Positions 46,082 to 54,523 of a stretch of DNA of 64,000 nucleotides are shown here, piece by piece. The stretch's first letter is position 1; each line of letters opens with the position of its first letter. The notes beneath the pieces were generated by a model. The model ran no database searches, was not told where the DNA came from, and was given only the letters and a program-made list of their open reading frames with translations. The stretch comes from an uncultured Christensenellaceae bacterium (GTDB lineage Bacteria > Bacillota > Clostridia > Christensenellales > UBA3700), in assembly GCA_910588545.1 (NCBI GenBank), contig CAJUOU010000002.1, positions 19,282 through 83,281 of the forward strand, written 5' to 3'. The position numbers were made by a program, and so were the translations under genes.

Positions 46082-46594
46082 ATGCCAAATAGATTTTCAA
46101 ATTTAAAAAACGAAAAAACTGCTACCCCGCAAAGTCAAATTAAGCGAAAAGAAAAACTTACTAAAATCCAAGAAAATATAAAGGTCAAAATGCCTCAAAA
46201 GGCAAAAACAACTGCAAACAAATCTAACAAAGTTTCCTCTAACAAACTTAAATTGTTGATTACAATAGTCAACAGAAACAAAGCGGAATTTTACCTTGAT
46301 TTGATACAGTCATTTGACGTAAATATGCAGGTAGTTATGCTCGGCAATGGTATGGCACCAAAAAGTATGCTTGAATTGTTAGGTCTTGCCAATAACGAAA
46401 AAGCTGTGATTTGCAGCGTGATAGGCGAAAATAAAATTTCCGATGCACTTCACGAGATAGATAATAAATTTAATACCATAAAAGACGGCAAAGGTATTGC
46501 TTTTACAATACCGCTTACAAGCGTAATCGGAACATTGATTTACGGATTTTTAAGTAATAACAAAATGGCGGTTAAGGAGGAAAAATCAAAATGA
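46082..46594 (+). CDS. PII-like protein with Lys-rich N-terminal tail
   Basis: A 170-residue protein. Residues ~56-155 have the ferredoxin-like PII pattern (KLKLLITIVNRNKAEFYLDLIQ, EKAVICSVIGENKISDALHEID, GKGIAFTIPLTSVIG), close to the second PII-like protein. The first ~55 residues are basic and low complexity (KRKEKLTKIQENIKVKMPQ) with no counterpart in normal PII. It follows DUF1538 by 11 bp and overlaps the next gene by 4 bp. A ligand- and partner-binding regulator of DUF1538 is likely by context. No canonical uridylylation-site Tyr is evident in the T-loop region. Confidence 0.75.
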   Translation: MPNRFSNLKNEKTATPQSQIKRKEKLTKIQENIKVKMPQKAKTTANKSNKVSSNKLKLLITIVNRNKAEFYLDLIQSFDVNMQVVMLGNGMAPKSMLELLGLANNEKAVICSVIGENKISDALHEIDNKFNTIKDGKGIAFTIPLTSVIGTLIYGFLSNNKMAVKEEKSK

Positions 46595-46992
46595 ACAAAT
46601 CAAAACACGAATTAGTATTGTGCATAGTAAATGCGGGATTCTCCGAAGCTGTTATGGATGCCGCCAAAGAGGCAGGAGCACGCGGTGGCACAGTTATTCA
46701 TGCAAGAGGTACTGCAAACCGTGAGGCAGAACAGTTTTTCAACATAACCATTCAGCCGGATAAGGAATTGGTAATGATTTTAGTATCCAGCGAGATAAAG
46801 GATAATGTACTGCACGCCTTATACCAAGGTGTAGGACTTAAAACAGCAGGTCAAGGTATTGCTTTTTCTCTACCCGTTGACGATGTTGTAGGTTTAACCT
46901 CTGCCCCAATCACAACTGCAAAAAAGGAAGTTGAGGGAGAGTCCTCTACAAGTATACAAAAGGAAAAAGCCGATGACAAAAACAATCAATAA
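46591..46992 (+). CDS. PII family signalling protein
   Basis: A 133-residue PII-fold protein: HELVLCIVNAGFSEAVMDAAKEAGARGGTVIHARG (residues 6-40, with the typical GARGGTxxxARGT after the first helix), ELVMILVSSEIKDNVLHALYQ and GQGIAFSLPVDDVVGL near the end. PII proteins form trimers that sense nucleotides and 2-oxoglutarate. Translationally coupled (4-bp overlap) to the PII-like gene before it; last gene of the DUF1538 operon. A mixed trimer with the upstream paralogue is possible. Confidence 0.85.
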   Translation: MNKSKHELVLCIVNAGFSEAVMDAAKEAGARGGTVIHARGTANREAEQFFNITIQPDKELVMILVSSEIKDNVLHALYQGVGLKTAGQGIAFSLPVDDVVGLTSAPITTAKKEVEGESSTSIQKEKADDKNNQ

Positions 46993-47083
46993 ATTTATGT
47001 ATTATATTGTTTTGCAAAATATTGTATTGAAATTTTAAATAGTATTTATTATTCAAATAAATTAAAAACATAAAAGTTAAAAT

Positions 47084-47124
47084 AAAAAAACATTGCTTGG
47101 TGTATGCCAAGCAATGTTTTTTTA
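47084..47124. terminator. Bidirectional terminator between the PII operon and hpf
   Basis: Long perfect stem AAAAAACATTGCTTGG / CCAAGCAATGTTTTTT with a six-base loop and T-runs on both strands. Confidence 0.95.
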
Positions 47125-47131
47125 TTTGTTA

Positions 47132-47662
47132 TCAGTAAATTAAATCAAGCAAACCTACATCCCCTGCAGCACGTTTATAAACAATGTTTACAAGTCCGTT
47201 TGCCTCGTTGATAAATACATAAAAAGAATGGTCAAGCAATTCCATTTCGGCAATAGCATCTTTGACAGACATTTTCCTTACTTCGGTTTCCTTAATTCTA
47301 GCAACGGCAAGCTCACGTGTTGGCTCGCTGTCTCCGTACAACGCCTCCATATCAAAGGCACTTTCTTTAACTTTTTTCCCCAATTTTGTCCTATATTTTC
47401 TGACTTGCCTTTCAAGCTTTGGCAAGATTATATCTATATTATCATACATATTGTCAGATACAACTTCCGCTCTCATAATCTTTCCGCCGCCGAAATTGAT
47501 TGTGATTTCCATTGCATCTTTGTCTTGATTAACTTCCCTAAGAATAACTTTTGCTTTAGCATCTTCTTCAAAATACCTAGAGAATTTGTCAAGCTTTTTC
47601 TCAATAATGTCTTTTAGCTTTTCACTAAGTTTGTAATTTTTTGCAATAATTTCAATACGCAT
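47132..47662 (-). CDS. hpf: Ribosome hibernation-promoting factor, long form
   Basis: A 176-residue long HPF. The N-terminal S30AE/YfiA domain (1-~100; MRIEIIAKNYKLSEKLKDII, MEITINFGGG, RAEVVSDNMYDNIDIILPKLERQVRKYRTKL) binds the 30S subunit. The C-terminal domain (~120-176; SVKDAIAEMELLDHSFYVFINEANGLVNIVYKRA) dimerises to form 100S particles in stationary phase. It has a GGGGGC SD before ATG; a TACAAT box at 47720-47725 preceded by TGG may be its extended -10. Confidence 0.95.
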   Translation of the reverse strand: MRIEIIAKNYKLSEKLKDIIEKKLDKFSRYFEEDAKAKVILREVNQDKDAMEITINFGGGKIMRAEVVSDNMYDNIDIILPKLERQVRKYRTKLGKKVKESAFDMEALYGDSEPTRELAVARIKETEVRKMSVKDAIAEMELLDHSFYVFINEANGLVNIVYKRAAGDVGLLDLIY

Positions 47663-47830
47663 ATTTATTGCCCCCTTAAATTAGTTATTTTGATAAAAAC
47701 AAATATTTTTATCAAGTATATTGTACCATATTTTGCCATGAATTACTATACAATTTATATAAATTTTACATTGAAAATCGATATTATTTTGTTTTTTTGA
47801 TAAAATGTTACCTATTTTCACAGCACAAAG

Positions 47831-47868
47831 AAATATCCTTGCAAACAATAACGCTTACAAGGATATTT
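47831..47868 (-). terminator. clpC operon terminator
   Basis: Stem AAATATCCTTG / CAAGGATATTT around a 16-base loop, starting 9 bp beyond the clpC stop. Confidence 0.7.
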
Positions 47869-47876
47869 GTTTTTGT

Positions 47877-50315
47877 TTATTCTTTTTCAAACACCAATTT
47901 ATCTTCCTTAAAATCAATGTTTACTTTATCACCTATCGCTATACTTCCACGCAAAATTTCGTCGGACAATTTATCTTCGATAAGCTTTTGCACACTTCGT
48001 CTTAAAGGTCTTGCACCATACTCGCTGTTAAAGCCTTGCTCAGCAATATACTCCTTTGCTTTTTCACTTACCGCAATATTAATATTTTGTTCCTTAAGTC
48101 TTTTTGCTAGGTTATTTACCATCAAATCGCAAATATTCATTATGTTTTCTTTTGACAATTTGCGGAAGATTATAACATCGTCTATACGGTTGATAAACTC
48201 GGGTTTCAATGTCTGCCTTAATGCCTCAAGCTGTCTGTCACGCATTTCGTCATACTCGTCTTCGGAAACACTATTTTGAGCCCCGCCGAAACCTAAAGTA
48301 GACATTTTGCCAATCTCGCTTGCACCTATATTGCTTGTCATGATTATTATAGTGTTTTTAAAAGAAACCGTCCTGCCGTGCGAGTCTGTAAGTCTGCCGT
48401 CATCCATAATTTGCAACAAAAGATTAAATACATCAGGGTGTGCTTTTTCAATCTCGTCAAACAAAATTACCGAATATGGTTTACGTCTTACTTTTTCGGT
48501 TAGCTGACCGCCCTCTTCAAAGCCTACATAACCCGGTGCGGAGCCAATCAATTTAGACACATTGATTTTATCCATATATTCGCTCATATCTAACCTAATC
48601 ATAAGGTTTTCGTCCCCAAACATAGCCTCGGCAAGCGCTTTGCAAAGTTCTGTTTTACCCACGCCTGTTGGTCCTAGGAATATAAATGAGCCGATTGGTC
48701 TGTTAGGGTCTTTAAGTCCCGCTCTTGCACGTCTTACAGCTTTTGATATACTTGTTACTGCCTCTTCCTGTCCGATTACACGCTTTTTCAAAATATCTTC
48801 AAGATTTATCAATCTTTCCGCTTCGCTTTCGGTCATTTTAACAACAGGGATGCCCGTCCAACTGCTTACAATTTGAGCGATTTCTTCTTCTCCGATACTA
48901 AGTTCTTTGCCCTCCGAATGTTCAGTCCAATTAGCCTTTTTGCTGTCGAAATCGCGGGTCAACTCTTCGATTTTTTCCTTATATTCATTGGCTTTCAAGT
49001 ATTGTTCTTGTTTTAGAGCATCTTCCTTTTTCTGCTTATATCTTATTATTTCGTCCTCGATTTCCTTGATTTCCTTTGGCATAACTTGGCTGTGCGTCCT
49101 TTTACGGCTTGCAGCCTCGTCAATCAAGTCAATAGCTTTATCGGGTAAAAATCTGTCACTTATATATCTGTCGGAAAGTACTGCCGCAGCTTCGATTGCC
49201 TCGTCCTTTATTTGCACCTTATGATGTGCCTCGTACTTGTCACGCAAACCTTTTAAAATACATATCGTATCCTCGACAGACGGTGGATTTACTATTATAG
49301 GCTGAAATCTTCGCTCTAACGCAGGGTCTTTTTCGATATATTTACGATACTCGTCAATGGTTGTCGCGCCTATTGTTTGAAGTTCTCCCCTTGCAAGCAT
49401 AGGTTTTAAAATGTTTCCCGCATCAACGGCACCCTCCGCACCGCCTGCACCTACCATTGTGTGAATTTCGTCAATAAACAAAATTATATTACCTGACTTT
49501 TTGATAGTGTCTATTGCGTTTTTCATCCTCTCTTCAAAGTCTCCACGATACTTTGTACCTGCAAGCAAGCTTGAAATATCAAGGCTAAAAATTCTTTTAC
49601 CTTTTAACATTTCAGGGCAGTCGCCGTTTACAATAGCACTAGCAAGCCCTTCGACAATGGCAGACTTACCTACACCTGCCTCGCCAATCAAAACAGGGTT
49701 GTTTTTTGTACGTCTTGACAAAATTTGAATAACTCGGTCAATCTCCTCGTGTCTGCCGATAACAGGGTCAAGTTTGCCTTGTTCCGCTTTACTTGTCAAG
49801 TCCACTCCCAATTTTTCAAGCCCTTTTATACTATTCTCGCTATCCGCACCGCCGCCGAAACCCTCGCTAAAATCGTTGCCCTCTCCGCTTTGGTTTATAT
49901 TGTTATTCAAATTGATAGCATTTGAAATTGCAAGTACCAAACTGTTCACATCACAGCCCAAATGAACAAGTGACTTGTAAGCATAGGATGTCCTGTCATT
50001 CAAAATAATCGCCAAAATATGTTCGGGTATTACATAGTTAAGCCCCAAACTTGTTGCCAAATTCACACTGTTTGCAATCACGTTTTTTGTACGTGGGCTA
50101 AAATAAGTAGAATGGCTTTCCTCCCCCAAACTAATGACCTTAGGGATATCCGTTTTGGTAAAACCTACCCTTTCCAAAATTGTTTGCACATTGGTACCAT
50201 CCACATACGCCATAGCACAAAGTAAATGTTCCGTACCAATCAAACCGCCGCTAAATGAACCTAGCGCAGTTGCTTTTTCAATTATTTTATTACTTTCACT
50301 ATTAAATTTGTTCAT
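47877..50315 (-). CDS. clpC: AAA+ ATPase ClpC (Clp protease regulatory subunit)
   Basis: An 812-residue HSP100 unfoldase: Clp_N repeats (1-~145), the first AAA+ module with Walker A GEAGVGKSA (~205) and Walker B ILFIDEIHT, the ClpC-type middle domain (~410-470), the second AAA+ module with GPTGVGKTE (~545) and VILFDEIEKAHP, and a D2-small domain with the ARPLRR motif. It delivers proteins, including those marked by McsB, to ClpP. The gene follows mcsB by 3 bp. ClpP is not in the window. Confidence 0.96.
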   Translation of the reverse strand: MNKFNSESNKIIEKATALGSFSGGLIGTEHLLCAMAYVDGTNVQTILERVGFTKTDIPKVISLGEESHSTYFSPRTKNVIANSVNLATSLGLNYVIPEHILAIILNDRTSYAYKSLVHLGCDVNSLVLAISNAINLNNNINQSGEGNDFSEGFGGGADSENSIKGLEKLGVDLTSKAEQGKLDPVIGRHEEIDRVIQILSRRTKNNPVLIGEAGVGKSAIVEGLASAIVNGDCPEMLKGKRIFSLDISSLLAGTKYRGDFEERMKNAIDTIKKSGNIILFIDEIHTMVGAGGAEGAVDAGNILKPMLARGELQTIGATTIDEYRKYIEKDPALERRFQPIIVNPPSVEDTICILKGLRDKYEAHHKVQIKDEAIEAAAVLSDRYISDRFLPDKAIDLIDEAASRKRTHSQVMPKEIKEIEDEIIRYKQKKEDALKQEQYLKANEYKEKIEELTRDFDSKKANWTEHSEGKELSIGEEEIAQIVSSWTGIPVVKMTESEAERLINLEDILKKRVIGQEEAVTSISKAVRRARAGLKDPNRPIGSFIFLGPTGVGKTELCKALAEAMFGDENLMIRLDMSEYMDKINVSKLIGSAPGYVGFEEGGQLTEKVRRKPYSVILFDEIEKAHPDVFNLLLQIMDDGRLTDSHGRTVSFKNTIIIMTSNIGASEIGKMSTLGFGGAQNSVSEDEYDEMRDRQLEALRQTLKPEFINRIDDVIIFRKLSKENIMNICDLMVNNLAKRLKEQNINIAVSEKAKEYIAEQGFNSEYGARPLRRSVQKLIEDKLSDEILRGSIAIGDKVNIDFKEDKLVFEKE

Positions 50316-50318
50316 ATA

Positions 50319-51317
50319 TTACCTCTCTTGAATCTTACTTCTTACTAAATCAGCACGCAATTTATCGCGCTTATCCGCACTCAACTTACCTCCGCCATAT
50401 CTGCACAAACTTGCAGGCTGACAAAACTCCGTCAAATGATTAAGCATAGGCATACTTAAATCAAGTATATTAAGTGCCGTCCCCAACTTGACATTTGCAA
50501 TATGTTCCATAAACTCGCCAGAACTCAACCTTTTTGCATACAGCAAAATTCCTAACGAGCGGGAAACACTATCCTCCAACGCAATGCCAAGCTTGCTGTG
50601 CAACTTTTCCCTTGCACTTTGCTCGCTTTCACAAATCTTGATTACGGCATTTGCAACATTTTTAAGCAAATCTAATTCACTTACGCCAATGGTTATTTGA
50701 TTGCTTATTTGATACAAATAACCTATTCCCTCACTACCTTCGCCATAAAAACCTCTTACGGTAAGTCCCATTTGTTGAACATGGTTTATTATGCTAGCAA
50801 GCTCCCTTGTTTTTGTCAAAGCAGGTAAAAATAACATTACGCTTGCCCTCATACCTGTTCCTAAATTGGTAGGACACGCAGTCAAATACCCAAGTTTATC
50901 GTCATAGGCAAGCGCCGCAATTTCGCTAAGCTTATCGTCAAAAGCATTAACCTTTTTATAACACTCTTCCAAGCAAAAACCGCCCATAACACATTGTGCA
51001 CGAATATGGTCCTCTTCGTTTATCATTATGCTCATTTGGCTGTCTTTACTTATGCAAACCGCACCATTATCAGTGTTTTTTGCCAAATTAGGGCTTATTA
51101 AATGCATTTCTTGCAATGTAAGCCTGTCAATATCGCTTATTCCGCTCATTTTGTAAAAATCATATTTAAAGAGCTTGTCACAAGCGGCAGTAACCGTATT
51201 TACAACTTTTTCACTTGACTTAGGGCTGCCTTTCAACATTGCAGGAAAAGGTATGTCTTTTAAGTTTCTTGCAAGTCTTACTCTTGTGGAAACAATTATA
51301 CTATCGTAATTTGCCAT
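50319..51317 (-). CDS. mcsB: Protein-arginine kinase McsB
   Basis: A 332-residue member of the phosphagen-kinase fold: IVSTRVRLARNLKDIPFP (residues 8-25), the MINEEDHIRAQ catalytic loop, YLTACPTNLGTGMRASVMLFLPAL with the ATP-binding region, and VRGFYGEGSEGIGYLYQISN. The C-terminal RAKLRxD-type motif is seen as DKLRADLVRS. McsB phosphorylates arginines on misfolded proteins and on CtsR, and needs McsA. Context (ctsR-mcsA-mcsB-clpC) makes McsB rather than a metabolic arginine kinase certain. Confidence 0.96.
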   Translation of the reverse strand: MANYDSIIVSTRVRLARNLKDIPFPAMLKGSPKSSEKVVNTVTAACDKLFKYDFYKMSGISDIDRLTLQEMHLISPNLAKNTDNGAVCISKDSQMSIMINEEDHIRAQCVMGGFCLEECYKKVNAFDDKLSEIAALAYDDKLGYLTACPTNLGTGMRASVMLFLPALTKTRELASIINHVQQMGLTVRGFYGEGSEGIGYLYQISNQITIGVSELDLLKNVANAVIKICESEQSAREKLHSKLGIALEDSVSRSLGILLYAKRLSSGEFMEHIANVKLGTALNILDLSMPMLNHLTEFCQPASLCRYGGGKLSADKRDKLRADLVRSKIQER

Positions 51318-51318
51318 A

Positions 51319-51840
51319 TCAATTACCTCCCTTGTTTAATGCAGCTATTTGTTTTGCTATCCTATCCGCATCCAAAAATCTTTCTTCCTTTACGGCAGTA
51401 GCAAGTTCCGCCTTTAATTTGTCCACTTGCGACAAAGGCGCATTTGCGTTATTTGTCTCCACCCCTGCATTTTGTGTAGCTTTGTTTTGTTTTGGAGCTT
51501 TGCCTTTATGTGCAAGATATCCTCTTGTGCTCACATAATTTTCCACAATATCACGAAAGACATTGTAACATTCGCTACAGCCAAACTTACCGTTATTAAT
51601 AACATCTCGTTCGGTCATACCGCACTTGCAAACACGCATTTTTTGTTTTTGAACTCCTGCCAAACTATTTCCGCCAAAGTTAAACATTGCGGATATAAGA
51701 TTGTCAAACGGATGTCCGTTTTCCAAAAGTGCCAAACACTCGTCACAATAATACGATACCTTTGTTACGCCATTGATTGTTTCCTTTTTGCATACGGTAG
51801 CAGGTTTGCCACACACACAACAATAATAATTTCCACTCAT
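51319..51840 (-). CDS. mcsA: McsA, zinc-binding activator of McsB
   Basis: A 173-residue protein with four CxxC pairs in the N-terminal half (CCVCGKPATVC near residue 7, CDEC, CKCG, CSEC) that bind zinc, followed by a charged C-terminal UVR-like helical segment (VDKLKAELATAVKEERFLDADRIAKQI, ~140-166). It activates McsB and can restrain ClpC adaptor choice. It lies 2 bp after ctsR and 1 bp before mcsB, the standard Bacillota order. Confidence 0.95.
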   Translation of the reverse strand: MSGNYYCCVCGKPATVCKKETINGVTKVSYYCDECLALLENGHPFDNLISAMFNFGGNSLAGVQKQKMRVCKCGMTERDVINNGKFGCSECYNVFRDIVENYVSTRGYLAHKGKAPKQNKATQNAGVETNNANAPLSQVDKLKAELATAVKEERFLDADRIAKQIAALNKGGN

Positions 51841-51842
51841 AT

Positions 51843-52304
51843 TTAACTCCTTTTTGATAAATTCAAAATTATTTCCTTTAACATTTGTGCTCTAAGCCTT
51901 GCACGCATATTCACAGGGCTTGCAAGCGACTTATCCGACATTGCAACTTTTAGTAAGTCGCTTTCCTTTTGGTCGATTATGCCGTCGGTAACCAGCCTTT
52001 GCAGTATATGCAATAACTTGTTATACTCTAGTGCACCCTCTTGCATTAAATAGTCGTAAATGCTTTTTAATACATTTTCCTTATCATCCGTTATCCTTAT
52101 CAAATTGATACAACCGCCACCGCCTCGTTTAGACTCGATTATAAACCCTTTTTCAGGCGTAAATCTTGTGGATAAAACATAGTTTATTTGGCTTGGTGCA
52201 CAACTGAAATAATTTGCCAAATCATTACGCGATAATTGCAACAATTCGTCGTCAGCAAGTGCCGATAAAATAAATTCTTCTATTATATCACTAATAGTCG
52301 CCAT
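51843..52304 (-). CDS. ctsR: CtsR, class III stress gene repressor
   Basis: A 153-residue repressor with an N-terminal winged HTH (ELLQLSRNDLANYFSCAPSQINYVLSTRF, ~19-47) and the glycine-rich beta-wing KRGGGGCINLIRI (~60-72) that senses heat. It represses clp genes through heptad repeats; one lies directly at its own promoter, so the operon is autoregulated. First gene of the four-gene unit, after a ~168-nt leader. Confidence 0.96.
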   Translation of the reverse strand: MATISDIIEEFILSALADDELLQLSRNDLANYFSCAPSQINYVLSTRFTPEKGFIIESKRGGGGCINLIRITDDKENVLKSIYDYLMQEGALEYNKLLHILQRLVTDGIIDQKESDLLKVAMSDKSLASPVNMRARLRAQMLKEIILNLSKRS

Positions 52305-52452
52305 TTTAACTCCTTTAACTTTTGTGTTTTGCCAAAAGTTTAATTTTGCCGATATTCAATATAAAATATGTAATTGCATTTTATTTTATATCAAACTTAC
52401 ATTATACTTTATAAATACATTATTACCTATTAAAGTATATTTAAATCGTATT

Positions 52453-52476
52453 TCTGACTTTCTTTGACCTTTGACT
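52453..52476 (-). promoter_or_regulatory. CtsR operator
   Basis: Minus strand heptads AGTCAAA (52470-52476) and GGTCAAA (52463-52469) sit side by side, then GAA, then AGTCAGA (52453-52459). The pair GGTCAAA-GAA-AGTCAGA fits the CtsR consensus (RGTCAAA-NAN-RGTCAAA) with one mismatch. It begins 3 bp after the -10 box and covers the transcript start. Confidence 0.85.
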
Positions 52477-52478
52477 TT

Positions 52479-52506
52479 ATTATATCACAAATTTTGCTAT
52501 TGTCAA
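52479..52506 (-). promoter_or_regulatory. Promoter of ctsR-mcsA-mcsB-clpC
   Basis: Consensus TTGACA (52501-52506), a 16-bp spacer ending TGA, TATAAT (52479-52484). Confidence 0.92.
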
Positions 52507-52533
52507 GTATTTTTTGCAAAAAAAATCAAAAAA

Positions 52534-52560
52534 TTAGCACTCTGCAATCCAGAGTGCTAA
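52534..52560. promoter_or_regulatory. Exact CIRCE inverted repeat (HrcA operator), also terminator-like
   Basis: TTAGCACTC, nine bases, GAGTGCTAA: both arms match the CIRCE consensus completely. It lies 27 bp upstream of the -35 box of the ctsR operon and 44 bp downstream of the dockerin-protein stop, with T-runs on both sides, so it may double as the terminator of that gene. HrcA is not in the window. Confidence 0.75.
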
Positions 52561-52604
52561 TTTTTATTCCTTATTGATTTTTGACCATATATGGAAATTT
52601 AATT

Positions 52605-54332
52605 TTACAAATAATTTTGCAAATCGATTTTTTTATCTATAACTAATCTCAATATTTCTCCGTCTACAACGGATAAACCACCTCTGTTATCTATTGTACA
52701 TGCAAGTTTTTTTGCAACACTAATGTTATTAAACAATGCTTTATCACTTGCTAATTGCCTTAAATAGGAAATATCGCTTGCGGTTATCCTACCATCTCCA
52801 TTCACATCGCCTAATACGGATAGATAAACCGTTTCTATCTTTAAATTACTGTCGGAATATGTTTCCAATCTCCAACCTGTACCGACCGCATTTAATATAC
52901 TGTTGTTTATATCAACTCCGCTTGCAGCAGAACCCTTGTTATAAACCACTTGCCCTTTACTATTATAAATCACAACTTTACTACCTGCAAAATTAATATT
53001 TGATATAAGTGTATTTATCGATGTATTTGGCATTATATTTCCTAAAATATAGTCACTCATACCGCAGTTTTCCAATAAACGGAAATCGTCCCTGCCATGT
53101 ATAATATTATTATCCTTATAATTTTTCCTGTAACCATTTTGATAATACATCAAGTCATATTTATCACTTTTTATTTTTTTACATAGCATTAATTTGTTGT
53201 TTTGTACAGTAGCAATATAATCATCATTATCACTAAAGAAAAACTTTAGCGGATTAACACCATTGTTATGAGTATTATAATTACTACTTATACTTGTATT
53301 AGCGGCTCCTGTTAGTCCTATACGAGTTATTTTGCCATCCTTATCAAGAGGCTCCAATATGATAAAACCATCACTGAAATTACTTTCAGCTTCGCTGTCT
53401 ATTAATTTATTATCAAAAACTTGAAATCCTGCACCGATCTTAGTGGCATGCGAATCTCCATATGTATATCCTGCAACTATATTACCATAATTATTTTTGA
53501 TTATCAAGTCATATAAGTACGAGAAGGCATAATCAGCGACCAATACTGCAGCAGCTCGCCAATTATCTTTATGTTCCCCATTTACTATAGTACTATTAAA
53601 AGCAACCAGACCACCAAAAAAATATGCTTCAGCCCAACCATTATTATATATAGCACTTGCAGTAAAGCCAAAAGAAGAACTTGGAGTATAGTTTAACTTA
53701 TTATTATAAAAAACTCCACCATAAATTTTGCAGTCATTGCTCCCATCAATAGATAAAGCTGCTTCCATTTGTGATGAAATATTTGCACCTGTAATTTTGC
53801 CTATTCGCGTACTTTCTATTTTTGCTACACTATCCAATGTTAGTGCTTTCTCTTTTGTATAATAACTATCCTTTAATACAAATTCTCCTGCTACACTAAT
53901 AACTCCACCACCCTTTATAGCTGTAGTTAAATTTCTATTTATGGTATATCCATTTAGTTCTAATGTTATTTTTGTTCCCGAAGGTATAAGTATTCTTCCC
54001 TTAGAAAATCCATCCCCTGTTCCAAATGAAGTTGTATATGTGCTATCGCTTTGTGCTGTCCAATTTCCGCCTAAAGTGACATTGACATTAACTGCACTGT
54101 TATTTTTGGAGTATGCAATAGCAGTATTCCAAGTTGCAGCCATTTGCGAACAAGTCCCGCTTAGCGTGTAGCTTTTATCCGCAGTTTCTTGAACGTTTCC
54201 ATCATTGTTTTGCAACTCGGCATTTTTACCTTCGGTTACAGTATTTACTGCGAACATACAGCCCAATATCAATAGCAAGGAAATTACTAATACCAAAAAT
54301 ACTATCCCTGCCCTTTTTATTATTTTTGCCAT
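52605..54332 (-). CDS. Secreted protein with beta-helix-like region and C-terminal dockerin
   Basis: Start at ATG 54332 (GGAGG eight bases upstream; a frame from 54359 would contain the SD). About 575 residues: signal/anchor helix (residues ~7-28), a region of short beta repeats (~50-330; GVISVAGEFVLKDSYY, ISSQMEAALSIDGSNDCKIYGGVFYNN) suggestive of a parallel beta-helix, and a C-terminal type I dockerin (~505-570) with two calcium-loop repeats, GDVNGDGRITASDISYLRQLA and a degenerate NRGGLSVVDGEILRLVI. No catalytic residues are recognised. Dockerins bind cohesins; none is seen here, so its partner is elsewhere. The promoter region carries one arm of a 21-bp inverted repeat. Confidence 0.85.
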   Translation of the reverse strand: MAKIIKRAGIVFLVLVISLLLILGCMFAVNTVTEGKNAELQNNDGNVQETADKSYTLSGTCSQMAATWNTAIAYSKNNSAVNVNVTLGGNWTAQSDSTYTTSFGTGDGFSKGRILIPSGTKITLELNGYTINRNLTTAIKGGGVISVAGEFVLKDSYYTKEKALTLDSVAKIESTRIGKITGANISSQMEAALSIDGSNDCKIYGGVFYNNKLNYTPSSSFGFTASAIYNNGWAEAYFFGGLVAFNSTIVNGEHKDNWRAAAVLVADYAFSYLYDLIIKNNYGNIVAGYTYGDSHATKIGAGFQVFDNKLIDSEAESNFSDGFIILEPLDKDGKITRIGLTGAANTSISSNYNTHNNGVNPLKFFFSDNDDYIATVQNNKLMLCKKIKSDKYDLMYYQNGYRKNYKDNNIIHGRDDFRLLENCGMSDYILGNIMPNTSINTLISNINFAGSKVVIYNSKGQVVYNKGSAASGVDINNSILNAVGTGWRLETYSDSNLKIETVYLSVLGDVNGDGRITASDISYLRQLASDKALFNNISVAKKLACTIDNRGGLSVVDGEILRLVIDKKIDLQNYL

Positions 54333-54360
54333 AATAAAACCTCCGTTTTTATTCTCCATA

Positions 54361-54523
54361 GAATAAGTATATCTATGTACAAAATCACGATTTTTCGGAA
54401 AAGTTTTTTAAAGTTTTTGTAGCTTTTTTGTAAAGCTATTACAAAATGTTTAATTAAATGTTGACAAAAGTTTACTTTTTACCCTATAATATATATATAA
54501 AATGTACATAGATATACTTATTC
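54361..54523. repeat. Perfect 21-bp inverted repeat in the dockerin upstream region
   Basis: 54361-54381 and 54503-54523 are exact reverse complements, 121 bp apart. Each arm contains TGTACATAGATATAC reading towards its own transcript. One arm is in the 5' leader of the dockerin gene (minus), the other just after a plus-strand promoter. Confidence 0.85.
54461..54490 (+). promoter_or_regulatory. Strong plus-strand promoter with no gene downstream
   Basis: TTGACA (54461-54466), an 18-bp spacer, TATAAT (54485-54490). No plus-strand ORF with an SD follows before the converging GNAT gene. Confidence 0.7.

Noticed and set aside
47132..47662. Short HPF or YfiA instead of long HPF
   Set aside because: The C-terminal dimerisation domain (about residues 120-176) is present.
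52605..54332. Cellulosome component
   Set aside because: One dockerin without a glycoside hydrolase domain, cohesin or scaffoldin nearby is not enough.
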